A stretch of 64,000 nt of DNA, taken from assembly GCA_916613615.1 (NCBI GenBank), contig OU744737.1, forward strand, positions 1,508,001 to 1,572,000, read 5' to 3'. Source of the stretch: Steromphala cineraria (Eukaryota > Mollusca > Gastropoda > Trochida > Trochidae). The notes below the pieces were generated by a model. That model was not told where the DNA came from. It was given only the letters and a program-made list of their open reading frames with translations, and did no database searches. This document shows, piece after piece, positions 1 to 12,650 of the stretch. Positions within the stretch are counted from its first letter, which is position 1; each line of letters begins with the position of its first letter. A program made the position numbers and the translations under genes.

Positions 1-204
1 AGGCTGTTCACCAGATTGTGATTAACTTGTCGCAGTCGTTTTCATATTCATTCTCTTAATATACTACCGACAGAAATATGGGATTTACTGTGATTGTAAA
101 CGTTCTCCAAATGTCAACTAAATACACATTTCGGAGCGCCGTTGAGATTGAGAATTGTCAGGATAGTGGTGGAGTTTTTCTAATGATCGTAGGTTCTTGT
201 TTTT

Positions 205-617
205 ACCAAATGCCTCTGGAAATTATTGGGTAGGACATTCCTCTGTAGGTGCTTATTTATGCCCAATGCCTCTGGAAATTATTGGGTAGGACATTCCTCT
301 GTAGGTGCTTATTATTACCCAATGCCTATGGAAATTATTGGATAGGACATTCCTCTGTAGGTGCTTATTTATGCCTAATGCGTATGGAAATTATTGGATA
401 GGACATTCCTCTGTAGGTGCTTATTTATGCCCAATGCCTATGGAAATTATTGGATAGGACATTCCTCTGTAGGTGCTTATTTATGCCTAATGCGTATGGA
501 ATTTATTGGATAGGACATTCCTCTGTAGGTGCTTATTTATGCCCAATGCCTATGGAAATTATTGGATAGGACATTCCTCTGTAGGTGCTTATTTATGCCC
601 AATGTCTATGGATATTA
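205..617. repeat. 56-bp minisatellite, left part (about 7 copies)
   Basis: Units contain tggaaattattggataggac and cctctgtaggtgcttattta with period 56 (for example gtaggt at 245, 301 and 357). The array stops abruptly at the LINE A-tail and resumes at 6321. Confidence 0.95.
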
Positions 618-640
618 TTTTTTTTTTTATCACTTTATTT
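616..640 (-). terminator. LINE polyadenylation signal and A-tail
   Basis: On the minus strand AATAAA (639-634), five bases, then an 11-base A-run (628-618) abutting minisatellite sequence. This marks the 3' end of the element. Confidence 0.8.
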
Positions 641-756
641 CTTTTTGTAGGCACCACAAATATACTATACAACTGTAATATTCATTTTCTTGATTATAAA
701 CATAATTATCAAATCGATCAGACATGGCATACAAAATTTACAATTATGGATATATA

Positions 757-3700
757 TTAATATGTGAAAAGACTGTGGCATGATGACCAGAAGGAGATAA
801 ATTTCTCGTATCTACAATCAGTGTAGAGACGCTCCTTACTGACGTTATAGGTGTCTTGTAAAATTGATTTAAGGCCGATAATATGTGGTTTTCTGTTCTG
901 GCATTTACAAATATAAATATAATGTTTAATTACAATAAGAATCAAATTCAATACATCATTTCTCTTTTCTTTGTAACCAAATATAATATGAGTAATACTC
1001 GGTTCTAAATTTAGTCCACATCTCAATTCAATCCATCTAAATAAGTGATGCCACAGACTTTTCACATGTACACAGTCATATAAAAGATGTTTGATAGTTT
1101 CATTTGCATTATTACAAAAAGTACACAGAGGGGAAACTTGCGAATTGTACATGGAAGCACTTCTATTTGTTGTGAGTATTCTATGAATTATTCGATATTG
1201 AAACCATCTTAATTTGCATTAAACAGTGCTGCGAAATGGAATAAAGTTATATATTTTCCAAACATCATTACTTATACTTGAGCCAATGTCATTTTCCCAT
1301 TTCGTTTCGCTTTTAACTTGATCTATTTCGTCTTGTTTTGTTAGTTCTATATACAATTCCTTACATCCTTTGGTTTCCTTGAATAAAACTTTCAAATTAT
1401 CAGGCATAAAAGGCATACTTAATTGTTTAGAAAGTAATAATGAATCCTTTTTAATGTATTCGTTTATGCAATGAATTAAACCCATATATTCCAAGAAGTT
1501 CGTCTTTACTTTATATATTTCGCAAAATTCTGAGAATGCAAAAAATGCACCATCATCTTTTAAAATATCATTTACATATTTGACATTTGATGTCACATAG
1601 CGTTTGATCATTACTGGTTGTTTGTTTATCAAGATATTATCATTTGTCCAGATATATTCTGTTGTTACATCATGAACTGTTCTTTTGCTTTGTAAGATCG
1701 CCCAGGCGTTGAAAACGTCTTTCCAGAAACTATTTTTAATGTGTGGTATGATATGGCTTTTCTTGATAACTTGATCCCATTTCTATTGGGTCTAAAACGC
1801 TTTTAGGTAGATAAACATCTGCAAGATTTTTAAGCTTAGTGTTTTTAGTGTAGAGTCTTCGAATCCATGATATTTTCTGAGATTGTATTGTTTCTAGGAT
1901 TAAGGGGACCTTCAAGCCGCCTCTTTTATAGTCTTGAACAATCAACTTGCGCTTAACTTTATCTGGTTTATTTTTCCATACAAAGGAAAAACACTTTTGT
2001 TGTAGCCTATCTATTATATCTATCTTTGGATTAGGGATCGATGTAATTAGGTGGTTTATTGTTGGTAAAATAATACTTTTCAGAACTGTGATTCTACCCA
2101 TAGGGGTGAGATCCCTACGGGACCATACTGTCATTAGATTGTCTATTTTCTTAAGCTTATCTTTGTAGTTTCGTTCAACCATTTCTGCCACATTATGTTG
2201 AAACTGTATACCAAGTAGAGTGAATGGACGCTGCGTCCAATCCATGTCTAATGACTCAAAGTATTTTGTAGAAGATAATTGCTTTGATCCAATCCACACT
2301 ACTTTAGTTTTTTCAATATTCATTTTTAAGCCAGAGAAGGATGCATATTTTTGTAAAATATCAATAGCTGTATTGAAACATTTTTCAGTTCCATCGAGGA
2401 TGATAGTAGTATCGTCAGCAAATTGTGTAAGAAGGTATTCAAGATCAAGCATTTTTATACCCTTTATATTTGGTTTCGTCCGTAACATATGAGCCAATAT
2501 TTCAGCACATATAAGAAAGATATAAGGGGATAATGGATCACCCTGTCTACAGCCCCTTGTTATTTTGAAAAAGTCGGATGCAAATCCATTTACCAAAACA
2601 CTCGAAGTTATATCTTCATAAAAAGTTTTAATCCATCTTTTAAGTGAAGGGCCAAAGTTAAAAAAATCAAGACAGTTATCAATGAATTTCCATTCTACCG
2701 AGTCGAATGCTTTTTCAAAATCTATTAGAATAAGGATCCCTGGTATGTTCATAATATCAGTATATTCCATTATATCTTGTACCAGTCGTGTACATTCTCC
2801 TATGTATCTGCCTTTCATGAAACCTTTTTGATCTTCACTGATAATGTTAGGTAGTACCTTTTTTATACGAGCAGCTATTGTTGCCGAAGCTAAATTATAC
2901 GAAGTGTTAAGTAACGATATAGGGCGATAATTCTTAATGTGTTCTTTAGACTTACCGGTCTTGGGTATACATGTTATTAATCCTTGTTTCTGACTTACTG
3001 ACAATTCCCCTTTCTGGAAAGCAGAATTTAGTGAGTTTATCAGAAATGAATTTATATCTTTCCAAAAGAATTTGTAAAATTCAGTTGTGAAACCAGAAGG
3101 GCCAGGACTTTTTTCATTTTTCATATTTTTTAGAGCGTTAAGGACTTCATCATATTGGAGATGGCCTTCCAAACTCTGTGAGTTTTCATTGGTTAATTTG
3201 GGAATTTCATTATTGGCGAATAAGAGTTCAAGGTCCACATTCTCAACAGCTTTACTTGTGTACAGGGAGTCATAATATGACTTCACATGTTCAATAATTT
3301 CCACTGTATCAGTTATACTACTGCCTTCTTTGTCTAATTTGGTAATAGCTTTATTTAAGAACTTCTGTTTCTCTAGGGAGAGAAAATATTTGGTTGGCTT
3401 TTCATTTTTTTCAATGCAAGTCGCTTATGATCTTAATATGATACCGTTTGTTTTTATTTTGTTCAATTCGATCTTTCTATGTTTAATTTCATCTATTTGT
3501 GTAATTAAATCTTCTTTCGCAATATCCTGACTTTTATCTAAATCCTCTTCAAGCTGTTCTAACGTTTCACTAATTTCACTTTCTTCTTTTAATCTTTCCT
3601 TTTTCTTTGTTGAAGAATATTTTATTGTAGAGCCCCTGATGTTACATAACAAGGTCTCATAAAATAACTGTTTATCTATTTTAAGCTGTTTTTCTCCTTC

Positions 3701-4549
3701 AGTGTTATGAGTATGGTATTGATCTACTGTTTCTGCAATAACGTGTTTAACTTTCGTTACGTAGTTCGTATCCCTTAGTAAACTGTTGTTAAATTTCCAG
3801 AAACCCCTTCCCCTTTCAAGTTTAGTAAATTCTATTTCAATAGATATCATTGAATGATCAGATCTGTAGCTTGCAGTTATGTTTGTAGAAGTGATAGACT
3901 TTTCAAAATTTCTACTTGTCAGGAAGAAATCTAGACGTGCTTGTTTCAGAGGTTTTGATTTTCTCCATGTATATCGTTTTAGATCAATATGTGATTCCCT
4001 CCAAGGGTCATATAGATTAAGTTCATCCATCAAATCGTGAACTGCTTGTTTTGAATTTGGGTTGTTTATATGTTTATAATTAAATGTGTCTTTTTGTTGA
4101 TCTTGAGCTAGGTTAAAGTCACCGCAGATTATATTTGTTTCAGTTTCCAAACTTATTATCATCTGCTTAATATTTTCATAGAATCCAGGAGTATCTGTAT
4201 TTGGACCATAAATACATGATAAACTCAATATTTCGTCGTCTATTTTTATCTTTAGTACTAAGTAATTTCCATTTTCATTATCATTAATCTCTTTAAGTAT
4301 ATCAAATTCAAATGTATCCTTAAATAGAATTGCTACTCCTCTTGACTGGCTTGTGAAGGAACTAAATCTTGTTTCTGATGAGCCCCATTCTAATTTGATT
4401 TTCTGTTCTTGGTCTTTAGTAAAATGAGTATCTTGAATACAGTATATATCACCATGTTTCTTTTTCATATTTTCGAATACATCTATTCTTTTCTTGTAGT
4501 TGTTTAATCCCTGGCAATTGGATGAGAATATTTTAAGTTTTCCTGTCAT
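757..4549 (-). pseudogene. LINE ORF2: AP endonuclease, reverse transcriptase and zf-RVT, broken
   Basis: EN part 4549-3425: FSSNCQGLN, CIQDTHF (Asp where many L1s have Glu), CGDFNLAQ, RLDFFLTS and SDHSMI. RT part 3304-1736: NYRPISLLN, DQKGFMKGRYIGE, LILIDFEKAFDS, GCRQGDPLSPYIF and the catalytic FADDT. C-terminal part 1632-757 includes a CTFC-x9-H-x4-C zinc-knuckle (zf-RVT). EN and RT are in one frame separated by a single TAA (3427-3425). A one-base frameshift lies near 1750-1775, just before the frame that continues at 1740. A second TAA (1221-1219) comes just before LRWFQYRIIHRI. All parts are otherwise collinear, so decay is light. Confidence 0.88.
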
Positions 4550-5401
4550 TTCGTTATTGATAGAATGCCTGCAATATGATCATTATTGGCAGTTGGCGTG
4601 GTGCCCCATTTCATATGGCATGTAGGTGACAATACATGAAGTAGAAAAGAAAAAGTGATTCTATATAACAAAAACATTGAAAGATGAATAAAGAAAACAA
4701 ATGAAACGACCCCCGTCGTTATGGAATAAATAAAATAAGCCTCCGCTTTACCCCAACCCCAAATTTTAACATCTAATAGTATAAATGCATAATCATGTTC
4801 CAAACTCAGTCTACAAGACGGGTAAATACACTAATATGGTAACAAGGTAACATTCCCAGTCTGGATAACATGCAGAGTTGAACATCATGATGAATACTAA
4901 ATGAAGAGCATACTTACAGATAATGAGTCATCATACTCCACGTAATCCCTTATAGAATCCTTATGAAAACACATTTCACTTACACAAAACTAACACAAAC
5001 TATATACAGATATACAGCAGTACGACAAGTCGCTTGTCCAGTTGTCACATTTCGCCGTTTGAAGAGTCCTAAAACACGTGGCTTCACATTCCCGCGCACG
5101 AAAAGCACGTGCATTTGCTTATGATGTTGTATTGACAACTAGTTAGAATATAAGGTTTCAAAGCATACAGCACAAATTCAAAACTGTTATACTTTAAAGT
5201 TATTCATATAAACTGTTCAAGGATATGTTTTCTATTGACATAACCTAATTAAGGTTAGATATTTCGTTGATTTATTGTATTAAAAAAAAGGCGGGAAAAT
5301 AAATAGGGTTGCGGTTTTTACTATATCCTTATTGTTATATGAGATGTTTACAGGAAATGTGATCCATCATGTCCGGATGTAAACAAAGATGTAGTGAGAG
5401 T
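4550..5401 (-). other. LINE inter-ORF spacer, about 850 bp
   Basis: Between the ORF1 stop and the ORF2 start. No conserved domain is visible; the longest minus-strand frame (4803-4546) is short and hydrophobic and looks accidental. The EN domain begins right at the ORF2 ATG, so the spacer is not a lost ORF2 N-terminus. L1 spacers are usually tens of bases, so this one is long. Confidence 0.55.
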
Positions 5402-6115
5402 TCAGTCGTATTTCTTCCATGGTGAAGACGGATTGTGAGGTTCCTTAACCTCAAGTACCACTTCAGTTCCAACAACACGAACTCTGGTCCAGAGGTTTTC
5501 ATCCTCGCGTATCTTGTTCGCCTGCCGACTTAGGATCGCCCGCCGCTTTTTCATCATGGCAGGTAGGTCCGTCTGAATACTAATTCCAGTACCTTTGAGT
5601 AGTTTACGTGCATCGAAGACGTCATCTCGATCTGACATTCTAATGAACGTGGCAATGATGCTTGTTGGGGCCGATGGTTTGTGTTGTCGCTGGTACTCGG
5701 ACTTTGGTAACCGGTGAGCAATCTTCAGCAACATAGTATTTACCCTGCATTCCGGAAGTTTCAGTTTGTCTGTAAACAAAGTTTTTAACACTTCCTCTGT
5801 GTTTTCCTTTGGCGTTTCAGGCAAACCGTAGAAAAGTAGGTTCGGTTTCCGATCATGAATATCTTTTAAGATACATTGTCGCCCAAGGGTTGAGAACGTT
5901 TTCTTCTGGTCGGCCATATCTGTTCTAACTTTGTTTATTTCTGCGCCCTGTCCAGCCACGTCGTGCTCAATACTGTCGACCTTTGTCTTCAGTTCGGAAA
6001 TCTCTTGTTTGACGTCTTGTACCGAGGATTTAACATCAAGAATAAGCTCAGAAAGTCTTTTTTCTGCTCCTTTAACTATTTCCTCCGTTGAAGCAGAGGA
6101 ACGAGTAGTCGTCAT
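5402..6115 (-). CDS. LINE ORF1, L1-type RNA-binding protein (intact)
   Basis: 237 residues with no break. Residues about 20-75 form a coiled coil (LKTKVDSIEHDVAGQGAEI heptads), followed by an RRM-like domain with the strand KPNLLFYGLPETPKENTEEV and then a C-terminal domain (ARKLLKGTGISIQTDLPAMM, RRAILSRQANKI). This is the layout of L1 ORF1 proteins (Transposase_22 family), which trimerise and bind the element's RNA. It starts about 200 bp inside the element's 5' end. It is better preserved than ORF2. Confidence 0.85.
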   Translation of the reverse strand: MTTTRSSASTEEIVKGAEKRLSELILDVKSSVQDVKQEISELKTKVDSIEHDVAGQGAEINKVRTDMADQKKTFSTLGRQCILKDIHDRKPNLLFYGLPETPKENTEEVLKTLFTDKLKLPECRVNTMLLKIAHRLPKSEYQRQHKPSAPTSIIATFIRMSDRDDVFDARKLLKGTGISIQTDLPAMMKKRRAILSRQANKIREDENLWTRVRVVGTEVVLEVKEPHNPSSPWKKYD

Positions 6116-6320
6116 TTTTGAGCAAAAAAAATAATATGAACTGAGTTTGACAAAAATTCTGAAATGAGCACTGATTCTATATCGTTTGTCGGTTAAACAA
6201 GGCTTTTCGTCTAAATAATGTCTAATAATTCATCAAATATTCCGGATTAACATCGATTAGATCGGGGGTAGCGGGAGCTCAGATTTAACGTGGCCTGTTG
6301 ATTTCCATGCGCAACCGGAA

Positions 6321-6483
6321 GTCTATGGAAACCTATGGAAATTATTGGATAGGACATTCCTCTGTAGATGCTTATTTTTACCCAATGCCTATGGAAATTA
6401 TTGGATAGGACATTCTTCTGTAGGTGCTTATTTTTGCCCAATGCCTATGGAAATTATTGGATAGGACATTCCTCTGTAGGTGT
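6321..6483. repeat. 56-bp minisatellite, right part (about 2.7 copies)
   Basis: Same unit as at 205-617, resuming right after the 5' end of the LINE. The two parts were one array before the insertion. Confidence 0.93.
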
Positions 6484-6699
6484 CGATGATTATTGTCAAC
6501 AATGCCAGGCTTTCATTGCATAAACCACCACTAAAATGGAACATTACCCATTAACTTTCAATGTGTAAATGACGTCAGCATACAAATATCCGGGGCTCGC
6601 TTAAGATATTTTTTTTTTAAATTTTGAATGTCGAAAAATGTGCATGTATTGCAACGCCAATTTTTCTTGTTTTTGCCCTATTATCATTTACTCATATGA

Positions 6700-6905
6700 T
6701 CACTCTCTGTTGTGTCCCTGGCCAAGGCACTTTATCCACATTGCACTCAGTCCACCCAGCTGTATAAATGGGTACCTGGAATAACGGGTGTACTAAAATT
6801 CCCTGCGCCTTCGGCAGCACCGATAGTACAATTCCGTCAGGGTATTAATATGTAGCTTTGAGCAACTACGTAGCAGATGGATATATGCGCATTATGAATA
6901 TCATT
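6700..6905 (+). repeat. Dispersed repeat fragment with GGGTACCTGG motif
   Basis: Contains ccaaggcactttatccacat, ttgcactcagtccac and aatgggtacctgg. Shorter copies are at 25665-25715 (+) and, inverted, at 63185-63225. It resembles a conserved domain found in many invertebrate SINEs; the class is not certain. Confidence 0.55.
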
Positions 6906-7452
6906 GTCATTATAACAAATGAAGATGGCTTTACGAACAGTTCAACGTCTTGTTCAGAAAAATTGTGATTTTTTTGCCGCAACAGCTGATTTTGATTTTT
7001 TCAAAATCATTTTTTTCACTTGTTTGTGAATTCAGACAAAGGCCTTTGAGGTCGATATTTATCTCTACAAGAAGGTCCCTGCTGTTAACCAATCAATTTC
7101 CACTATGGAACTAGGCTGTTTTGCAACGGTTACATAAATTATTTTCTAAATATCAAGCTGGGTAATTAATGAAGAAATTGTTATTCTATATATCCTGAGG
7201 CATTGTTAAATCTGCCTCATCATTCTTACCAGTTGAATGTAAATAGAATTAACAACAACAATCATTGAAAAATGATATTTTTATCTATTTGTGCACATGT
7301 ATATTTGACTTTAAAGAACATGATTTTTATAAATTTTCCATTAAAAATGTCAATCTCTGAAAACTGCAATCCGAATAGGAGATGTTATTGACGTCAAAGA
7401 ATCATTGTATAATCAAAGAATCATTGTATGGTCGTGAGAATGTAGGTCATTA

Positions 7453-7965
7453 TTAAAAGGGGCAGTAGCATGTTTTTGGAGGAATATAAGGTGATGTCAG
7501 GAAAATGAAAATAAATGGTTCCAATTGAAAGACAATGTATTTAAACTAAAAAAAGTAGTAATAATTTAAATATATAATGTGAAACTTTAGCTATGTGATT
7601 CCTTTTTCTTACACAAAATGAAATTAAGGTGTTCACTCAATAATGGCCGCAAATGGACTTTAAGTGAATCTTTATAATTTGTTCACTGACTATGGATGAT
7701 TGGTTTGTGTATTGAGATTTTTGACACTATCAAAATAATAAATTATAAAGATTCACTTAAAGTCCATTGGTAACCATTCTTGTTTGAACACCTTTAATTC
7801 ATTTTGTATAAGAAAAAGGAATCATATGGCTGAACTTTGCATTATATATTTGATTTATTACTGTTTCATTTAGTTTAAATACTTTGTTATTCATTTGGAA
7901 CCATTAACTTTAAGTTTCCTGACAACACCTTATATTCCCCCTATAAACGTTCTACTTCCCTTTAA
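7453..7965. mobile_element. TTAA-flanked MITE that is a near-perfect long palindrome
   Basis: Starts TTAAAAGGGGCAGTAGCATG and ends in the inverse form at CCCTTTAA. The arms (about 230 bp each) pair almost throughout, for example ttataaagattcacttaaag at about 7740 against its complement at about 7660. A related 366-bp copy is at 49599-49964. TTAA targets suggest a non-autonomous piggyBac- or Kolobok-type element. Confidence 0.8.
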
Positions 7966-8144
7966 AGGAGATGAACTTTGTGTGATCTTTAGCTAGATAC
8001 ATAATTTCACGACATACTACATGCAGGTGTGTTACAGGCTTAGGTGTGTTATATCATTGTATGTTTCATAAGCCTATTTGTATGTGTTTTAGTTGAGTAA
8101 AGAGTATTATCCCTTTTTTGTATGTTTCTCTCTTCTTCGTATGA

Positions 8145-8305
8145 TGCAACTAGTACAAGATGAAAGCATGAACGCTTTTTAGTAACATTCTATTGTTGGT
8201 GGTATAAGTGTAACAGAAGTGATTTTGAGACCATCTCCACCGGGATTCGAACCCTTCCAGGTTGAGAGCTTTACACTCTACCTGTTCGGCCAAAGAGATA
8301 TCCCC
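8145..8305 (-). mobile_element. tRNA-derived SINE or tRNA-like fragment
   Basis: On the minus strand, an A-box-like TTGGCCGAACAGGTAGAGTG is followed 31 bp later by a B box, GGGTTCGAATCCC, with spacing like a tRNA. The flanking acceptor arms do not pair well, so a SINE head is more likely than a working tRNA. Confidence 0.55.
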
Positions 8306-8469
8306 CAGCCACAGCCAGTAGGAATGATTGCCAGAAAGCAAACTGGTTTGGTAATTGATTGACACCTGTATGACCTTGTAGTGGCACTATTGGCTAGTTC
8401 TCTATAAAATGCAAGGCTTTTGGACAGAAGGATATCAGGGTATTTGTAGAAGCTGTTCATAAACATATA

Positions 8470-10370
8470 TGCAAACGTGTAAGGGTGGAATTATTGTATG
8501 GTTTTCTTTTTGAAACTTTTCAATCAATCACTACAAAACAAACACATTGGAAACATTGTTAATTTCATTTATGGTACACATATTTGAAGAGTATATACAC
8601 AATGTAAACCATACATTGACATTCAATCACATGACTGGTCACATGATGAGTCATGTGACAAGGAAGACAGGGGATCTACATCAATCCCTGGACCCTGGTT
8701 TTAACTATTGGTTATTCTGACTTCGTCTTCAAATCTGGCCACAAAAAAATGCTATAACTGTTTTATTCATTCACTCATTATTTTGCTAGATCCATTCTAA
8801 AATAGTGATTCAGCCTGTATTCTCACTACAATAAGCAAGAAACCAGCAGTTTAAATTTTTAGATGTTCTATAGTAATCCAAAGATGCTCAAATATTGAAT
8901 TTGAGGTGGTCCTTTACATATTTTGTAGAGTATGTAATTTTCAACAATTTTCATCAGTGCCGTTTGCTATTCTTGTGGTCAGATATGAAAACAATACAAA
9001 ACATGGCAAGAATTGCAAATATCTAACATTTCATTTTCAAATTATTATGAAAAAATTTTAATCCCTGAAAAATAAAATTCAACACAAAAAATCGTACAAA
9101 TTCCAAGGGATTTCCCCTTCTGTCAATATGTTTAAATGCAAGAAATTAATTATTTACTTTTGCATCAACTAACAATATCAAAATTGACATGCCTAAACAT
9201 TTCAAGATTTTAAGTAACACTTAAGCTGCCAGTAGAATAGAAAACAATATCAAAATACAAATTATATTTCAAACATTGCCAAATTTTATAGATATTTATG
9301 AATATAACCCATTTGGGTCTTTCTTTACATCACACATGTCAACTGTTTATAAATTTTTTTATTTTGAATCAAAATGCCAAAGTTCGTTTTGTCAATAATG
9401 CGCATTATTGCTTATAAAATGAATGTAAGTGACTCATGAAACCAAGAATTTATCATTCCAAAGTTTTCTTAGTTCGAAGTTTAACCTCATACTAAAGATC
9501 ATTCTCAAATTAAACTATTACCTCAATGCTAACATAATTTCAAAATCTTGGTCTAGAGCAGTCAAACTCTGAAAAATATATAACATCAATTATATAGATT
9601 TAGTTGGTAAAAAGAAATGATAATCAATTACTTGAATTTAAATATAGATTTTGCTCATAAAAAGCTTGGAAATCTAACTAAGTTTGACATGATATAGTGA
9701 CAAATTGAGTATTTTATCAACTGACATGTTATTTTTCAATGTTATAATCAATACAAGTAAACATTTCTTGTCGTTTGTAACAGAATATGTGTCGTATTGA
9801 AGACATATGTCCTCTTTAAGATTATAATTACCTCAAAAGAGAACAATACTTATAAACCTACTTGCAGTGAATTAAATAAGTCTTTCAAATCTACAATAAA
9901 CTTCTTTTGCACCACTTTACACAGCATTGTAACAAAGTTGTTTTATTAATACCAGTATTAGGCTGTAAGTTGAACCCTACAAACACTTTTCTACAAATAA
10001 GATTTTTCATATCTTACTGACTTTTTTATTATCTGATGTGAATAATTTGGTGTTACATTTGTACAATTTTGTTGCTAACTTGAAATAACAATATAGAAAA
10101 TAAGATGTGCTCATGTAATAATGTAATTGTATTTAATGTAATCGGATGGATCTTACATAATTGTTACAATGACATTAATAACATTTTAAAAGTACTCTGC
10201 TGTAGTGTTACATTTGTTTAATGAAATTACAATATTTGACTTTTTGATTTTAGGTGTATTTATTACAGTTTGTTTTTCTGTTACAATAATGTCTCACATT
10301 TGATGAATAATATCACAATGTTTGACAATCATAATTAGCTGTTACATTTGTTGAAACATTATTACAGTGA
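8470..10370. other. AT-rich intergenic stretch, nothing recognised
   Basis: No long frame, tandem array or recognisable element apart from short A/T runs. Probably ordinary 3' flanking DNA. Confidence 0.5.
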
Positions 10371-10376
10371 TTTGAT

Positions 10377-10403
10377 TCATCATCATCATCATCATCATCA
10401 TCC
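10377..10403. repeat. (CAT)n microsatellite
   Basis: About nine tandem cat/atc triplets. Confidence 0.9.
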
Positions 10404-10461
10404 GCCGTAATTAATCCTCTAGAAAAGTGTAAGGCCTCATTCTGTTACAATATGTGTCACT

Positions 10462-10780
10462 GCTGTTGAATATAGTATGACATTGTTTAACAATTAGCTG
10501 ACAGCTGTTGAATATAGTATGACAATGTTTAACAATTAGCTGACAGCTGTTGAATATAGTATGACATTGTTTAACAATTAGCTGACAGCTGTTGAATATA
10601 GTATGACATTGTTTAACAATTAGCTGTTACATTTGTTGAAACATTATTACAGTGTTTTGATTCTGTTACAATATGTGTTACAGCTGTTGAATATAGTATG
10701 ACATTGTTTAACAATTAGCTGACAGCTGTTGAATAGAGTATGACAATGTTTAACAATTAGCTGTTACATTTGTGGAGACA
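10462..10780. repeat. 42-bp minisatellite with interruption
   Basis: Unit gctgttgaatatagtatgac plus attgtttaacaattagctga, period 42 (10462, 10504, 10546, 10588). It is interrupted by a segment with acatttgttgaaacattatt and resumes at 10682. Flanking blocks repeat the ttgttacatttgtt theme. Confidence 0.85.
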
Positions 10781-10799
10781 TTATTACAGTGTTTTCCTG

Positions 10800-12650
10800 T
10801 TACAATGAGAATGAAGTCAGAAGGGACCCTTAGTACAATATGTGTAACAGTTCATTAGAGGTGTTTCATACAAGAGAGGTAACATCACTGCCAGTAACAA
10901 TGAGACAAACAAATGCTTCATCTTTAACTAGTTGTAAGGAAAATATTGAGAGTCTTTATTGTTCGAAATGTAACACCAAATTTTTGCAATTAGAGCCTTA
11001 AGTTGCTACAATGTATGTAAAATATTAAGAACACATTCATACAACTCATTTTCTAACACATGTACATTTCATTGCTCAGTCATCCATATCTATCAAGCAC
11101 TCCCTCTCACATCACATATCTATATATCGCAGGTATTCCATACACTCATAATTACATATCTATATCAACATGGTCTACCACTTGTCTCTACCCCACTGTT
11201 CACAGTTCCTTTTCACAAATATGGAAGTTTAAAATACATTACTTCATTACTACTACAATATCTGAATTCAGTAAAAAAAATTATTTTTGACGTATGCTTA
11301 TAAAAAACAGAAATGTCACCACACAACTCTTTCATGTATTACTTTCAATTTAAATTTACATATCAGCTTAAATGTAGATTATATCAAGATATCAACTGGC
11401 CAAGTTTGGAGTTGGGGTAGGAAGGGGGATCCATTCATTCCAGGAATGCGTTAGATTGAGAAAATTAAACTGTTGCTGATTGTAGATAGAACAATACTAT
11501 TGCACGGTAGCTATTGCTGTTTAAATTTCATAACTGAATCATAATCTTTTTTAAAAAAATACGATTCTAAAAACAAATTCCACCTTTGCATGAATACTTT
11601 TTGTTTGAAAAATTTTACTCTGATAATTGTGAAGAGGAACGGAAAGTTGAAAGTTGACAATTTGACAAGGAACGCATCATCCTGAGGCTATATTCATCAC
11701 AACCACAACAAAATATCTGAAACATAACAAAGACGAATCACTTGAGAATAATTTTAACCATGAGAACCTAATAAAGAAATAGCAGTTACTTGAAAGCTTA
11801 TCAAAGAACAATTGTCCCATAGAACTCTTGATCACAGATACGATGACGATTTAGAAATTTGAAAATCTCTTATTTTTCAAAACTCAAATTTATTGTAACA
11901 ATTTGTAAAAAATATGTTTAACTTTTAATTTCTTTTTTTTGTATCATTGTCAATTTAACACAAAGACATAACTATAAAAGAATATTGCATGAAATTCAAG
12001 GTTAATGAGGTTTTTTTTCTTAAAAGAGTTGACTTCAGATATTTTGACAAGGGTTATGCATATACAAACAAACAAACAAACATTTCTGTCTAGAATCGCC
12101 AACTTCCACCTTTCACCTGTGAACAGCAGAGAGTTTGACAAAGAAACACTTCAGTTTCTCTTCTGACAGTAATACTGTGCTTAAGATATACAAAATAACA
12201 CATAAATCATAATTTAACATATCTTCTCGTTTGTGTATTGTTTCCTTCAACATTCAAAGTCATTTCTTTACAGTTACCCTTGATTGAGCAAAAATATTTT
12301 TTGAAATTTCAAAAAATTTCAGAGTGCATATATATTGGGACTGATGGTTGGTTACACGCTGCTATGGGCAGCTTGGTTAATACCGCAAGTCATAATTAAC
12401 ACTGGCAATTAATCCAACAGGTCTCATCCCTAACGACCGGCACTGTTCAAGAACTCCCCGAGCATTGTAACGAACCCACAACACGTACTGCATGAGGTAA
12501 AACTTGGATTCAAACTTGAGTACTTGCTTGTAGAATCTCAATGTTCGCAGAATAAGTCCAGCTGCTAGCGAGTCCTAGTCCGGTCCTAGCCTGGCCACGA
12601 TGAGAACTGTCCGTCCCAGATAGGACTTTCCCTGAATAGAACACTAACTC
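10800..12650. other. AT-rich stretch, nothing recognised
   Basis: Only short frames and A/T runs. A small plus-strand frame at 11060-11290 and a minus-strand frame at 11950-12141 lack any domain or composition that suggests a gene. Confidence 0.45.

Larger units (their letters stand above)
618..6320 (-). mobile_element. Nearly full-length L1/Tx1-like non-LTR retrotransposon (LINE), decayed
   Basis: A 5.7-kb element with two ORFs and a poly(A) tail, inserted within a 56-bp minisatellite. On the minus strand: about 200 bp of 5' UTR, ORF1 (6115-5402), an unusually long spacer (5401-4550), ORF2 with AP endonuclease, reverse transcriptase and zinc-knuckle (4549-757), a short 3' UTR, AATAAA at 639-634 and an A-run at 628-618. 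The target duplication is probably about 10 bp: gtctatggat at 604-613 and gtctatggaa at 6321-6330. ORF2 has two in-frame stops and one frameshift, so this copy cannot move by itself. The L1/Tx1 placement rests on the ORF1 type and RT motifs. Confidence 0.9.
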
